Below are positions 1 to 12,412 of a DNA stretch of 64,000 nucleotides, piece by piece. The notes under the pieces are model-generated. The model had not been told where the DNA came from. It searched no databases and saw only the letters and a program-made list of their open reading frames with translations. Both the position numbers and the translations under genes were made by a program. The stretch is from Spirodela intermedia. Taxonomy: Eukaryota; Streptophyta; Magnoliopsida; Alismatales; Araceae. Positions within the stretch are counted from its first letter, which is position 1; each line of letters begins with the position of its first letter. Location: NCBI GenBank assembly GCA_902729315.2, contig LR746281.1, forward strand, positions 1,369,001-1,433,000. The letters run 5' to 3'.

Positions 1-376
<376 letters not shown>

Positions 377-1698
377 TCGAGAAGACCTCATCAGCTTTAA
401 TCCACAACTAATGTTTTTAGTGATGTTAGATTTCTCATCTCTTTTCTTTAGCCATCAATACCAACTGTCGGAGTGCCGATAGATCGTACTACCAGGTGAT
501 TGATGCAGCGGCGTTGGAATTAGCTTGTTTTTTATTTTTCTCTTTCGTTCTTCTCCTCTCCCAACCTCGATGTACATCATCACTATACTGAACATGTTGC
601 GTCGAGTAGCGTAGCCTATAATCGTTATAAGGTTGTTGAATTACCAATGATTTTCTCTTTAATGGCGTAATCGCTCTAAATTCAAATATCTGTGTACTGT
701 TCATCGATGAAGAACCGATCCTCTTGATCTTCTGATCTGATTCCTGAATCTGTTAGTCTCGTGGTTCGATTCGCGGAGCTGCCGTAGCGCCAGTGGGATA
801 TGAGTTGGAGTGCCGATCGCCGTTGCTTCTGCTGTTTATATATTAAGAACTGATCGTCCTAATCTTCTGATTAAGAACTGATACGATTCGCGGATCTGGT
901 TCTCTTGGTTCGACTCGCGGAGCTGCCCTATTGCCAGTAATGGACGAGTTGGGATGACTATCGCCGTTGTTTCTCGATTCAGAGTCCTGTAGATTCTCCA
1001 TGTTCACAATGAGAGCTTCGGTTTTGGCCGCAAGTCCGAGTCGTTGTTGTCTTCATCCTTAGGGTTTGCCATTATCCCGCAGTTTCTTCAGTGGGCCTCT
1101 TCCCCTGTTCCTCCCTTCGATCAGTCGTCTATTGGGGGGGGGGAGCTAATTGGTTTCCTTCGGCGGCGGCTTTGAGCTCGTCTCCGCGGCCAGCTTACTC
1201 GCCGCCGTCTAAAGTTGAGATCTTCGGGTAGGCCCAGCAAGGAAGATGGCCCGAGTGGCCCAGATTCCGACAAGGGAGGAGTCCGAAGTCAGAAATGTCG
1301 GATTCTCCGCCCAAAAATGGAAAAAGGGTCTTCGGATCATCCGTCTAAAGAAGGGGATGTTTCAAGAGTTAGGGAGCACCGTTTAGCGGGTCCGCCGCCT
1401 CCCGCCTTCCGAGGGCAGTCGCATCACAGATACAGCGAGAGAGAGGAAGAGAGGCAGGGAGGGGGCTGGGGCGAAAATTCGATATCAGGCAAAGGATTCG
1501 CGATCTCTTTCTCATTCCGACGGGTTCTTACTCTCTCTTCTTTGACCCCTTCCTTCCGAGTAAAGTAGGCATTTCCAACCTGGGATCTATACTTGTCTCC
1601 TTCTCGTCCCGTCGAACCCTAGGGAACAATCGCCACAGGGCTCTGGTAGCCAGGTTAGTGGAGCGGTTGCCCGGTTGGTGACGGCCACGGGACCCAAC
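377..1698. other. Intergenic region H3.3 to RCC1 gene
   Basis: About 1.3 kb between the H3.3 stop and the RCC1-family start. It should hold the H3.3 3' UTR and the promoter and 5' UTR of the downstream gene. A diverged tandem duplication lies at about 708-985. A run of nine or more G occurs near 1134-1142. Open frames at 1215-1568 (+) and 1528-1899 (-) show no recognisable family and are GC-driven. Confidence 0.6.
708..985. repeat. Diverged tandem duplication, offset 144 bp
   Basis: Two adjacent related copies. The anchor GGTTCGATTCGCGGAGCTGC at 763 recurs at 907 with one substitution. Flanking blocks match too: AAGAAC-GATC followed by CTTCTGAT upstream, and ATCGCCGTTG downstream of both copies. 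The copies have diverged by substitutions and small indels. Confidence 0.75.
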
Positions 1699-4600
1699 AT
1701 GTCCGCCCCGGAGGAAGAGAGCAAGCAGAAGGAAGGAGAGCCCGCGGGGGAGGTGCTTTACTGCGGTGGGACAAGCTGGGAGACCATGGGGCGTCGCCCT
1801 GCTCCGGCCAATGGGAACTTGGTCTCTCCTACTCGGCTCCGCCCGCTGATGGGGGTAGATATCCGCTCCGTGGCTTCTGGATGCGGTAAACTCCCTCATT
1901 CCTCCCTCTCCATCTTCTATTCCGGCGTTTTTTTTGTCTCACGCCTGACACAGGTTCCGTGATTGTTTTCTGGGTGCCTCTAGCTTCGTGCCATTGCGTG
2001 GCTCTGGATGTGGAGGGGCGCTGCTTCACGTGGGGACGAAATGAGGTAGGGTCTGGCCCGAGAGAAAGGTTCCTTCTCGGTGTAATCAATGTGGTTAACT
2101 TCCTGCTCATTTTGTTGTCACGGAAAGCAGAAGGGGCAGCTCGGTCATGGGGATACTTTGCAACGTAACCTACCAACCATTGTTTATGGGCTCTCAAAGT
2201 AAGTATTATCATTCGTCTGTATTCTGGCCTTGCATATTCGTTGATTACGTAAAATGCAGTTGCCACAAAGCATCATCTGATGTTCAGCTGGTCCCCTTTG
2301 TAATTTAGACTTACACTACCCCCTGCTATCTTAGGATTGGCTTTGCCACTTTCCAAACACCTCGTTGGTTGTGTTTGCGATTAATCGGGAGCAGAGAAGT
2401 GACTTACTGATGGCCATTTTACTGCATGCTGATCTGTATACCATTGGAGATTATTTATCCACATTGGTGTTCTGAATGTTCTTTCGATGCTTAATTAGTT
2501 CTACTTGAGCAGTTTGCATTTTTTTATAACTTATTATTTTCTCACCCTTCGCACATTCTATGCAGAACTTATTTAGAAATCTGCATAAATTCGTGACCTT
2601 TTTTCACTTTTATTTGGAGAATCTGGGTCTTCCCTCGTGCCATCACTTTCCCACTTGTACTATTGTAAATGTATATAAGCATTTCTTGGACTCAATCCGC
2701 TTTTTTCTCAACCATTTTTCCAAGATTCTTCTTTCTTGGTATACTGTTCATAGTTGTTTAAGGATTGTTTATGCATTTACATGCACTATTCTTCTAGTTA
2801 ATCATTTGAATCCACGGCAAGGAATCAACCACAGGATGAGAAAGCCCCTAGTATACATATGCATTGGTTACTGATGTCTAATTCCCCTTCTCCCTCCTCC
2901 TCCGGAATACTTCTATAGTATGACCTTTTCAGATTAATTCACCCCTTCAACTATGTGAAATACAGCTATAAGAACCGAGGGCCCCCCTTTCCCTTGTTTA
3001 GAATATGGTATATTCAAGGAGAATATTTCCGAGCATAACGATTGTTTATTCAAGAGATTAGCGCTACGGAGTCCCTGATCTGCGGAAAACTGAATCACCG
3101 AAGTTTCACCTGGACGGTGATGCCCAGGTGCACATAAAACAATGAAGTGAGAAAGGGGCAGTGAGTGCCATCTTCTACCTATCTGGAATGTCAATTATTC
3201 TCTTTGTATTTCCTTTTTTTCTCTATTACTTCCTCTACTCTCCGTATATATGTGTCCGTGTAGTAGTCATTTTTGTGCAAGTTGTTCTTTTGCCATTAGT
3301 CTCTGTGGTTCTCATGATTTTTCTGATTATACACGTATACATATGTTTCATCAATTTTGTGAGATGGAGAGGGAGGGGGAGAGAGGGAGAGGGAGAGAGG
3401 GAGGGAGCGATATGTCCTCTATCTCCTACTACTCAGTGCCACTATATTCTCTGTTATCATAAGTGTACATATCCATATATTCTGTATCTCTATCTCCCAC
3501 TACTCAATGTCCAAACTATCTTTCTCCATCTTCTTTTTATCTTTTTTCTGCTTCATCTATAACTCTACCACTTGCTCTATTTCTCTCTCTTTCTTGAGTG
3601 CAGTAACAACAGATCAGGGTGCAGATGGCCCCCTTCTCAACTTTTGCTGACATATCAGTGCTCAAGGCATATTTATTTACTGCACTTCGGTCATTTCAAC
3701 TCTACTAGGGATAGTTTAGGCACTCTGAGTTAGTAAAATGGACGATTGCCATGACAGCATATATGCATAGCAGGAAGAATGGTATAAATGCCGTTGATTT
3801 TTTTCCTCGTTTACTTTTTAAACTTAAATACTGATATAATATATACACATATTACTTAACTATGTTGTCATCATACGATGAAGATGTCTATCTAATTAAA
3901 GGTTTTTTTTATGGAATTATATTCCTGTGACATATATTTTACTAAATTATGTTGTCATCATACAGTGAATATGGGTATCTAACTAAATGTCTTTTATAAG
4001 GAATTACATCCTGGTGCTTCTCTACTGAATTTTCTGATCGATTGGAACATGCAGTTCCTATGACGAATTATTTGGAAATTTTATCTCACGGTTATGTTTT
4101 GCTGAAAGATCAGACAATAGTTCGTTATATTTTTTTTCTGCTGTGGTAACATAGATGTTAATGAATGTTTTTTATGAATGTAGATACAAAATTGTTAAAG
4201 CAGGTGCTGGGAGAAATCATACAGTTGTGGTTACTGACGATGGCAAATCTTTTGCTTTTGGTTGGAACAAGCATGGGCAGCTGGGAACTGGTTCAGCACG
4301 GACTGGTTAGGCCCAATTTTTTGATGTTTATACCCATTTTTTAATCCATTTTTTTAATATATAGTAATTTTTTTAAAATTATCTTGAAGTCAGGGTGTGC
4401 TGAGTTTGCTGGGTTCCACATATTGATAGGCATAGAACATGATATTCTTTCTTTATTTTTCAAATGTATGAGTTGGTTACCATTGCCTATATATTTAACT
4501 TTTCTACCGTTTACTTCAATCTGTTAATGAAATGGTGGGGCATGGCTGCCTCCCCCCCTACAAAGAAAGATATTTAATGTTGGAAGAGTAGACTATTTAG

Positions 4601-7600
4601 AGAACAAGACTCATGTGTCAGCTTCTCTGAATGTCTTAAATGGAAATCTGATTTTATTGCGGATCTTATTTTTCTGCCCTTGTTCTTCCATATGGCATCT
4701 CGTTCTTCTTTATCTTTGTTACTATTCTGCTTCCATTTTTTTCCTACCTGATGCTTCCCTTCTTATTTTTCTTCTGACTCAATTTTTTCTCCATGTCTCC
4801 TGCTTCTTCATTTCAATACTTAATAGTGGATCTATCCTCTTACGTTTTCTTATCTTGATGACGCTTTTAGCTGTTCGCCCTCACTGTGAAGGTTCCTTTT
4901 TTAAAATTTTACTTTGTTTCCATTGCTTTCCAGTCATTCTTAGCCGCGTAGCCTCGAAATTAATGGATCAATAAGATTTATATATTACTACTCGAATTTC
5001 TTAAATGGGTGGTCGGTCCTGACCTAGTTATCTACATTTATTCTACTAGGTTTGGTAATCATCTACATTTATTTTATTAGGTTTCTACTCGAATATATTT
5101 ATTGTGTTGATGTACTTATTGATTTTTAACTTTTGTGATTAATAAATCTCTCTTTGAGGCAGTATTAGTTCTGTAGTATACCTGGACCTATTTTCTTTTT
5201 TTTTTATTTGTGTGCATGAAAAAATTTCGATGCCTTTTTTGTTTACTCCAAAGAATTCATTATTTGATGATTGTGTATCCTCCACAAAATCCTCAACTTC
5301 TGAAATCAAAATATGTAACATCTTCAGAGATAGAACGATCTCCAGTTCCTTGCACGGTTTCCCAAGTTACAAGTGCTGTATGCGGGGCGGATTTCACCGT
5401 GTGGCTGTCTTCACTTGAAGGGTCTTCAATATTGTATGTGTGCAAACTCTTGTAACTTTGTCGATTGCTTATCTCTTCATTTTGTCTTGGATATGTCTCA
5501 ATTTTAGAAGCTGGATCTTTATGATGCAATTTTAGACTCCGTTTCAGAGGACACATGCTTAATTTTGGTGGTCCCCAGTACTGCAGGTCTACCACAATAT
5601 GGACAACTTGGGCATGGAACAGATAACAAGGTTAGAAAATGAATTTTTTTCCGTTGTTTAAATCATATTCCTGCTAATCCCTTTAACAACACGACACAAT
5701 TCGCAGTACAATACCAAGGACAGTTCCATTAGGCTTGCTTATGAGGCTCAGCCTCGCCCTAAGGCAATAGCTGCATTTTCAGGGAAAACTGTCGTTAAAG
5801 TTGCATGTGGGACAAACCACACAGGTTTTCTTCTTGAAAAATCACAGTAATTCAATCTGTCATTGAAGTTGCCTTTTTCTGTCATCCCGGTTCTCATATT
5901 AAGTTTTTCTTCTATTCTTTTTATCCACATTTTACAGTGGCTGCTGACTCAAGTGGATTTGTTTACACGTATGTTTTTCTAACCTTCTACTATGATTACC
6001 ATGTTTATTATTTTGTAGGATACGCAAATCGTTGTTTATTGCTGTAATTAAAGAATTTCTCGTAAATTTTTCATGTTGATTATATCTTTCTGCTATGTTT
6101 TTGTTTTTTTCGTTTCATTCCTTAATATTCCACGCTTTATGCTTTTCAGGATCAAACTCTTTTTCTGAATGCTGTTGTGATAATGCACAGGAGAGTATGG
6201 CTAGTATGAAATTCGTAAGCCCCCCTAAATAATCAAACTATACCCAGGCAAACTCAAGTCCTAATATCCCCACAATGGCATCCTCCATCTCTTTCCTCAC
6301 GCAAAAATGCTGCCCACTTTTTTTGACCTCATATATACCACCAGGATAAAAGTTTCTATGTTTTACAAAATATACTTATTTCTATTTTGCCAAGGTATCT
6401 CAAACTACTGCATGAAGTGCAGGCCAAAAAATGCAGCTATCTACTTTCCATGCCCAGCGCCAATTCGATTTTACTCGAAGCTCCATAATCTGACTTGTGC
6501 AGTGCTCAGCTCGTTTTGGATATAGTTTGCCAAATCTCTTGAGATAAAGATTATCCAATGAAGATTTTCTCCACACCAAACTATCAATTTTTAGCGGGGA
6601 AGGGGTTTTCAATAACTGATACACTACTTGGTATCTATAATGTGCGAAAAATGTGATAAGTTGACTTGACTGAGAAGGATCCTCCACTTCCCATGAAAGT
6701 AGAATTAATGATCTATCCAGTGCCGTGCCTTTAGCTGGGAACTTTTGGAGTTGGACATTAAGTCAACTGATTGTTCATGAATTTACGGTCTTGTTATAAA
6801 CTATCATCTGATTAGTGGATTTGGTCTGGACTACGATGAAATGGCGTTCGGATTCTTTGTGGTGTATGATGAAATACGGACGTTCTCATTTCCTCATATG
6901 GCAAGCTATGACTTGTTCAAGGGGAGTTACAAAAACGTGAATACTACGTAGCCAGGTCCTATTACTGTTTTCATTCTTTTGTGTCACAATCTTGTCGTTT
7001 ATTGTCTTCCATAGATCTTTGTGTTGATCTTTTTTAGATCTTTACATTGATTTACTTATACGTTATCAACTAATTTAACCTGTCAAATTTCAGGTGGGGT
7101 TTTGGTGGCTATGGAAGGTGCGGAGAATGTCTACAGCTCTTTGTTATTTTAATTTAGGGTAGCCCTTACGGGTTCATGTGCTCCTTCATCATAGGAGGGA
7201 TACATACTGAATCTTTGTTTCCGTTTTATTAATTTTAAGAATATTTATTTGGTTCTGCGTTATACTTACAATTAGTTGATTCAATGACAATCAGGCTGGG
7301 ACACAGAGAACAGAAAGATGAATGGGTTCCGCGTCTTGTTGATGTTTTCCAAAAGAAAAACGTTCTTCCACCAACTGCTATTGTTTCAGCTGGTTCAGCT
7401 AACTCTGCTTGTACTGCTGGTACGCCTTCTTAATTTCTCATGTTAAATCCTACGTGGATGTAACTAAATTTTAACTATTTTTCGTAAGTTGTACCCAGCC
7501 ATTTTTCAGTGGAATTGGCCAAAAACTTTAATGATTCAAATGGAGCTAAAAATTTCAGTACTGCCGATTCCATATGAAAGTCCTTTGTGGCATTTTCCAT

Positions 7601-10600
7601 GGCTTAGAATCGATGGTCTTTAGGGCTGAAGGGCAGCTGGATGGGTTCGAACTTAGATGTTTTTCTCACTACAACCACTTAGTTCCAAATGGTAGCTATT
7701 GAAGTCTTCAGAAGCACAACATCAGGGATAAGTAATTTCATTCAGTTCTTAACTCTTTTCAAAGGTTGAAATTATTAGTCATATTTTACAGTGGACATAG
7801 ACGAGTTTGGAGCGTCGTTATGGATCATAAATGGCATCTTTCAATTGATGTTTAATGACTTGCATTTATGTTGAACCAGTAGAAGCTTTTTTTCTTCAAA
7901 TTTTCTCGTGAATTATTTGTACAACGTTTGAGAAAGTAGAATGCGAGTATATGTAGAGCTCTCTTTGCCAGAGTCCATGTGTAATGGAATGAGCAATAAC
8001 CGTTGTTTTTAGTGGAACGCTTTTAAGATCTTTGTTTCAGCGGGATTATAGTTAATGAGGTTCAGTCTTTGAGAAAACATTGATGTATCTGCTAAATGTA
8101 GATACTGATGGGCAGAACAGGAAAACATATTTAGTTCAATCCAAAGCAAGATGGAAAATAATCTGGAGAGATAGGTGTGTGGAAATATTTAGTTGCCGTT
8201 TTTTAGTTCATGGTAGAACAATCGAGAAAGAACATCATTTGATTGTACTTGTCTGCATATATTTTTCGTTGTTGAGGAATGATTGTGAAGTACTACATTG
8301 CCTTTTATTTCTTGATTATATTTTTCCAGGAGGAGGGCAACTGTACATGTGGGGTAAGCTAAAGAGCACGGGTGATGATTGGATGTATCCTAAGCCTGTT
8401 ATGGATTTAAGGTATTCTCCTTGTGTGCCTTCTTGGTTTATTTACTTTTGAGCCGCTGTCCTATGGACAATTTGATTTCTCATTTCAGTTTTCTAATGCT
8501 ATGTGCTAATTTTTTGCATCAAATATGATATTCCTCATTTTTGCTGTTGGGTATACATTTACCCTCTTAATGAAGGAGTAAAGCAAAACAAATGCAAGAC
8601 ACCATTGAAAGATAATACGATAAGACATGGAGTGATGAGGGAATTTCATTTCCCGAAGTAGATTTCACTGACAAGCTGACGACATAAATGCTTCTAGTAA
8701 TTGTTGGGACCATCAGATCTGTCCTTTCCGAACCTTACAAAGATCATTCTTCCCCGCTATTGTTTGTGGAATTAGTTCAGAACTCTGGAAAAGGCGGGGG
8801 TGGAGCCGAATTAAAAGATTCTGCAAAGATCCGGTTTATGTAACCAAACCGAGAAGAATCTTCTTACAAATATTTTTGATAAAAAGGCGCCAACACAAAA
8901 ATCTGTTAAGATATGTGTCCTTTGTAAAGATTCATTACTAAATACCATACGCTTGATTCCCAATCAATGCAGTGTGATATGGTGTTTGTGATGATATTGA
9001 TGTGTTTGAAACTTATGCTACGCCTCACTATCCTCCTCACTTTAACAGGCTGTAAATTTTTGTCTCCTACACATCCTCAGTTAAAAAAAACTGTGGAATC
9101 AGCAGTGACCCTCTTCTTCTGTCAGGGTTACGCACAATTACTTCATTTTTTTTCACTTCACGTGTTCTCAAGAAAACTGTTTCTGGATGAAAGACGTTGA
9201 AACAGGCCATAAAACAAGCAGAAGATCTGCAGTAGAGGAAAGGCAGTGCTGTGGAAACCGGTTTGTATGGGTGATATAATGGTACTTGAGGTTGTCCATG
9301 CAAGCTATCTTCACATGTTTGACTGTTCATCAAGAAATGAAATGCTTGGATTTATGTTCGTGGTTTCACTACTCGCATCTCCCACTAGCACCTAGATTTT
9401 CTAATGACTTCAACTAACTGTCGCTTCAGAGAAATATATTTCTTGGGAAGTGCACGTCAGGGGAAGAATAACATTTTATTTAGATTTATAAGTGTTAATG
9501 CACGCTTAGTACTTGAGAAAAGTCAATTCAGGGTTGACTTTCGTGGACTGTACTGCTTTCTGCCCAATATGCTAGTTTCTTGGAATTAAGACGTTTTATG
9601 CATCCTCTTTTTTCTGGCTTGTAGAAAAGAACACAATAAAACATCCTGTATGCATTATCCCGTGTTTCCCTCCCAGATTCTTCCTCTCAACTTATTAATA
9701 TTAGCCATATTTTGTGACCATAGTATGTATTGTGTCTTCTCATCGGCCGTATCCTTTTAATTTCTCATTACAGTGGCTGGAACATAAACTGCATGGACTC
9801 GGGTAACATGCATCACGTCGTTGGGGCCGATGAATCGTGCATCAGTTGGGGTCTTGCTCAGCATGGCGAGCTTGGATATGGTCCTCTCGGGCAGAAGTGC
9901 GTCTTTGGCAACCTTCAGTTCAATGTCATTTTACTTGTATCTTGAAGCTACGGGTTACACAGATTTCAGTCAGCTTAACGTTGACAACACTGATGAGTGT
10001 ATTCCTTTGTCGTAGATCCTCTTCAAACCCTAAAAAAGTAGATCTCCTCGAGGGCATGCGCGTCACCAGGTAAGAGAACTATTCCTTTTTTTTTTTTCCC
10101 CTAAACTTTGTTATTTGATCATAATAGTGTGGGTTACGGAGTTTTGGCAATTTTTGTGCAGTGTTGCATGTGGAATGGGCCTCTCCCTGATCGTTGTGGA
10201 CAGAGCGATTGCTGGTGACAAGCTGAACCAGGTACCTTTCAAGATACTCTTGATCGATGCGTTCGTCTGCTATATCTCCTTTGTGCTGTTCATGTGGCTG
10301 CTCAAGAGCCCAGTGAGTGAATAAAACCCTCCCAAGCTGTTTTTGGATGGTATAATGGAAAGTGCTAACATACCCACTGGGATACAGCAGCTATAGTTTG
10401 CTTCATTGAGGATCCAGTTGATCGCTAGAGAGAGAAAGAGAGAGAGAGAGAGTCACCGATTCTAGCAACTTTGTAGATATACTTGTGAAAAGGTTCTCTG
10501 ATCATCTTGTCAATCTTTTCTTCCTACTTAATATAGTAATACACATACCCGACTGCTCTCATCTACCTGTGAATTTTAATGCTGCTCTGTGTGGGTGTGG

Positions 10601-10757
10601 GTCTGTGTTTTGTGCTCGATGCGCGAGTTCTCATGTTGATTACTCTTCCGTTGTGCAGCTCGAGGTTTATGATGGGGGTTATCCCGGAGGTATTAATGCT
10701 CTTCTGCTGTTCCTTTCGCCTCCATATCTCTGTAGATAGCACCAAACTCGGTACCTG

Positions 10758-10790
<33 letters not shown>

Positions 10791-11279
10791 CTGGTGCATC
10801 CAGAGTCTGGCCATGGGTTCCCCTCTGGTTCTTTAGCTTCACTGAGCCTGTAGTTTTTTTAAAAAGGGAAAATAAAAAAGGAATCTTGACTGGTTGATTA
10901 TTTGCACGCGTCAGTGGCAGGAGAGGGCGAAGAAGCAGAACCCGCCGGCGCCGCCACCAAGGCTGCGGCGGCACCCAGAAAGCGAGCCGCCGCCTCTGCA
11001 AAGGCCCCGATGAAGAAGAATAAGAAGAAGAAGAACGAGGAAGAAGGCTCCTCAGAGTCCGAAAGCGGAGACGATAGCGGAGACACCGGGGGCAGCGAGA
11101 GCGACGGCGACAGCGGAGACGCCGGCGGTGAGGTCCCCGCTGCCGGGAAGAGGAATCGCGGCGGCGCAAGGGGCCGCGGGAGGGGCCGCGGCCGCGGCCG
11201 CCCCCCAAAGTCCGCCGTCGCCGGCGGTGGCCGCGGCCCTGGGCGAGGCAGAGCCGGCAAGAAGGTCCGCCGCAGCTAA
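1699..11279 (+). CDS. RCC1-repeat (beta-propeller) protein with acidic/basic AT-hook-like tail
   Basis: Sixteen exons: 1699-1885, 1984-2045, 2131-2198, 4184-4305, 5328-5433, 5579-5630, 5707-5824, 5938-5968, 7094-7117, 7295-7419, 8330-8411, 9774-9896, 10016-10069, 10162-10231, 10659-10689, 10915-11279; total 1620 nt, 539 residues. The body shows RCC1 blade signatures: GRNEKGQLGHGD, GWNKHGQLGTG, PQYGQLGHGT, GFGGYGRLGH and AQHGELGYG. These fold as a seven-bladed propeller; the founder protein is the Ran exchange factor, but most plant members are not. It resembles the Arabidopsis At3g02300-type RCC1 family protein throughout (my recognition). After about residue 418 comes a low-complexity tail: Ala-rich, Lys-rich, acidic Ser/Glu/Asp, then RGRGRGRGRPPK, an AT-hook-like basic stretch, which suggests nuclear DNA or chromatin contact. 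The start was chosen at MSAPEEE because the conserved LYCGGTSW follows; an in-frame upstream GTG was ignored. The short exons 8 and 9 (31 and 24 nt) depend on frame continuity. Confidence 0.88.
3365..3407 (+). repeat. G-rich purine tract in RCC1-gene intron 3
   Basis: A polypurine stretch of GAGAGGGA-like units inside the 1985-bp intron 2199-4183. Several GGG runs make it quadruplex-prone on the plus strand. The rest of this intron is AT-rich and without recognisable genes. Confidence 0.5.
3861..4020. repeat. Diverged 88-bp tandem duplication in RCC1-gene intron 3
   Basis: TATGTTGTCATCATAC at 3861 recurs at 3949, followed in both copies by related sequence (GAA-ATG, TATCTAA, TAAA, GGAATTA-ATCCTG). 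Offset 88 bp. It lies about 165 bp before exon 4. Confidence 0.75.
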
Positions 11280-12412
11280 CCAGGTGATTACATCCTTCCC
11301 CATCGCGCGCCTCCTTTCCTCTCATCCACCCGTGAAATTCTTCCATTGATTCAACTCCTCCCAGAAAATGGGGTCAATCTCTTTTATCCAACCCAACCCC
11401 AACCCTTTTTTGTCCTCTTTTTTGGCACTGTGCCGCCATGTGCGGCGGCGGAAGGCAAGTCCCTCACCAACTCAAAGTTGACTCCTTTGCTCTCTCTCTC
11501 TCTCCATCTCTTTCTATGTCTGCGCCGCTGGAAGAGTGGGCGGCGGTGGTCCCTGTGGAGAGATTAAGGTGACGTGGGCCACTGTGCGGGGCAGAAGTTC
11601 ACATGTGCCCGCCGGGGGCCCCTCCCATCCGGCCCGTTGGGGATTACTGACGATGCCTACGTTGAATCGTCTACGTATGCGCAGAAAGTATTTTTATAGC
11701 TCACAAACAAGCGGCATGCTGATTCGACGGAGATCTAGTGGTCCGGCCCACTGGTGGGGCCACGTGGCAGCGCTATCCAGATGATGATGGGCTAAATAGT
11801 GCAGGCCTCAATCTTTGGGCTTGATATTGGTCGAATTTACGAGGCGGACACGTGGCGCAGCGTTTCGAGGGGGCCCACTGGACCTGCCACCGCTAGCGAG
11901 TCTGAGCAGATCCGAATCCGGAGTACATGGTGGGCCCATTAGAGGCCCGATGGTCGGCAGAAGCACATGGCGAAGCGTCAATCAGAGTGTGGGATTCGGA
12001 TTTGCGGGTAAATGCTGGGCCTCTGGGTGTTAGTGGCCGTCCGCAACCGTCCGATCAAAAAAAGGCTACTTACTCTGCGGATGCCGATGGGGGAGTGAGC
12101 TGGATTTGATAAAGCCAAGTGGCGTCCTTCACCTGGGCTGGCAGCGAGGACGGACAGGTAAAGCAGGCTGGAGATTGACTAGTATATGTTATTGGTTTTA
12201 GTGAGAGGAGATAATAATGGAGCGGATGATGCAGACGACGTGGCGGGGGGGAGGTAGATGAAGCCAGAGGACAGAGTAGGCAGCAGCGACTGGTAACAGC
12301 AGAACGGCTCTCAACTCTTTTTAACGTTTTCCGAAGCACCAGGAGGAGGAAGAGGAGCAGCAGCAGCAGCAGCAGAAACAGCTGCAGCGCCGAGGAGGTA
12401 GCAAGACGAGGG
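11280..12412. other. Intergenic region RCC1 gene to IQD gene
   Basis: About 1.1 kb holding the 3' UTR of the RCC1-family gene and the promoter/5' UTR of the IQD gene. The interval 11560-12110 carries many GGCCCA/TGGGCC motifs and CACGTGG, the usual site II and G-box-like promoter words. A (CAG)n run sits at about 12358-12375, just before the IQD start, probably in its 5' UTR. No gene recognised. Confidence 0.55.
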
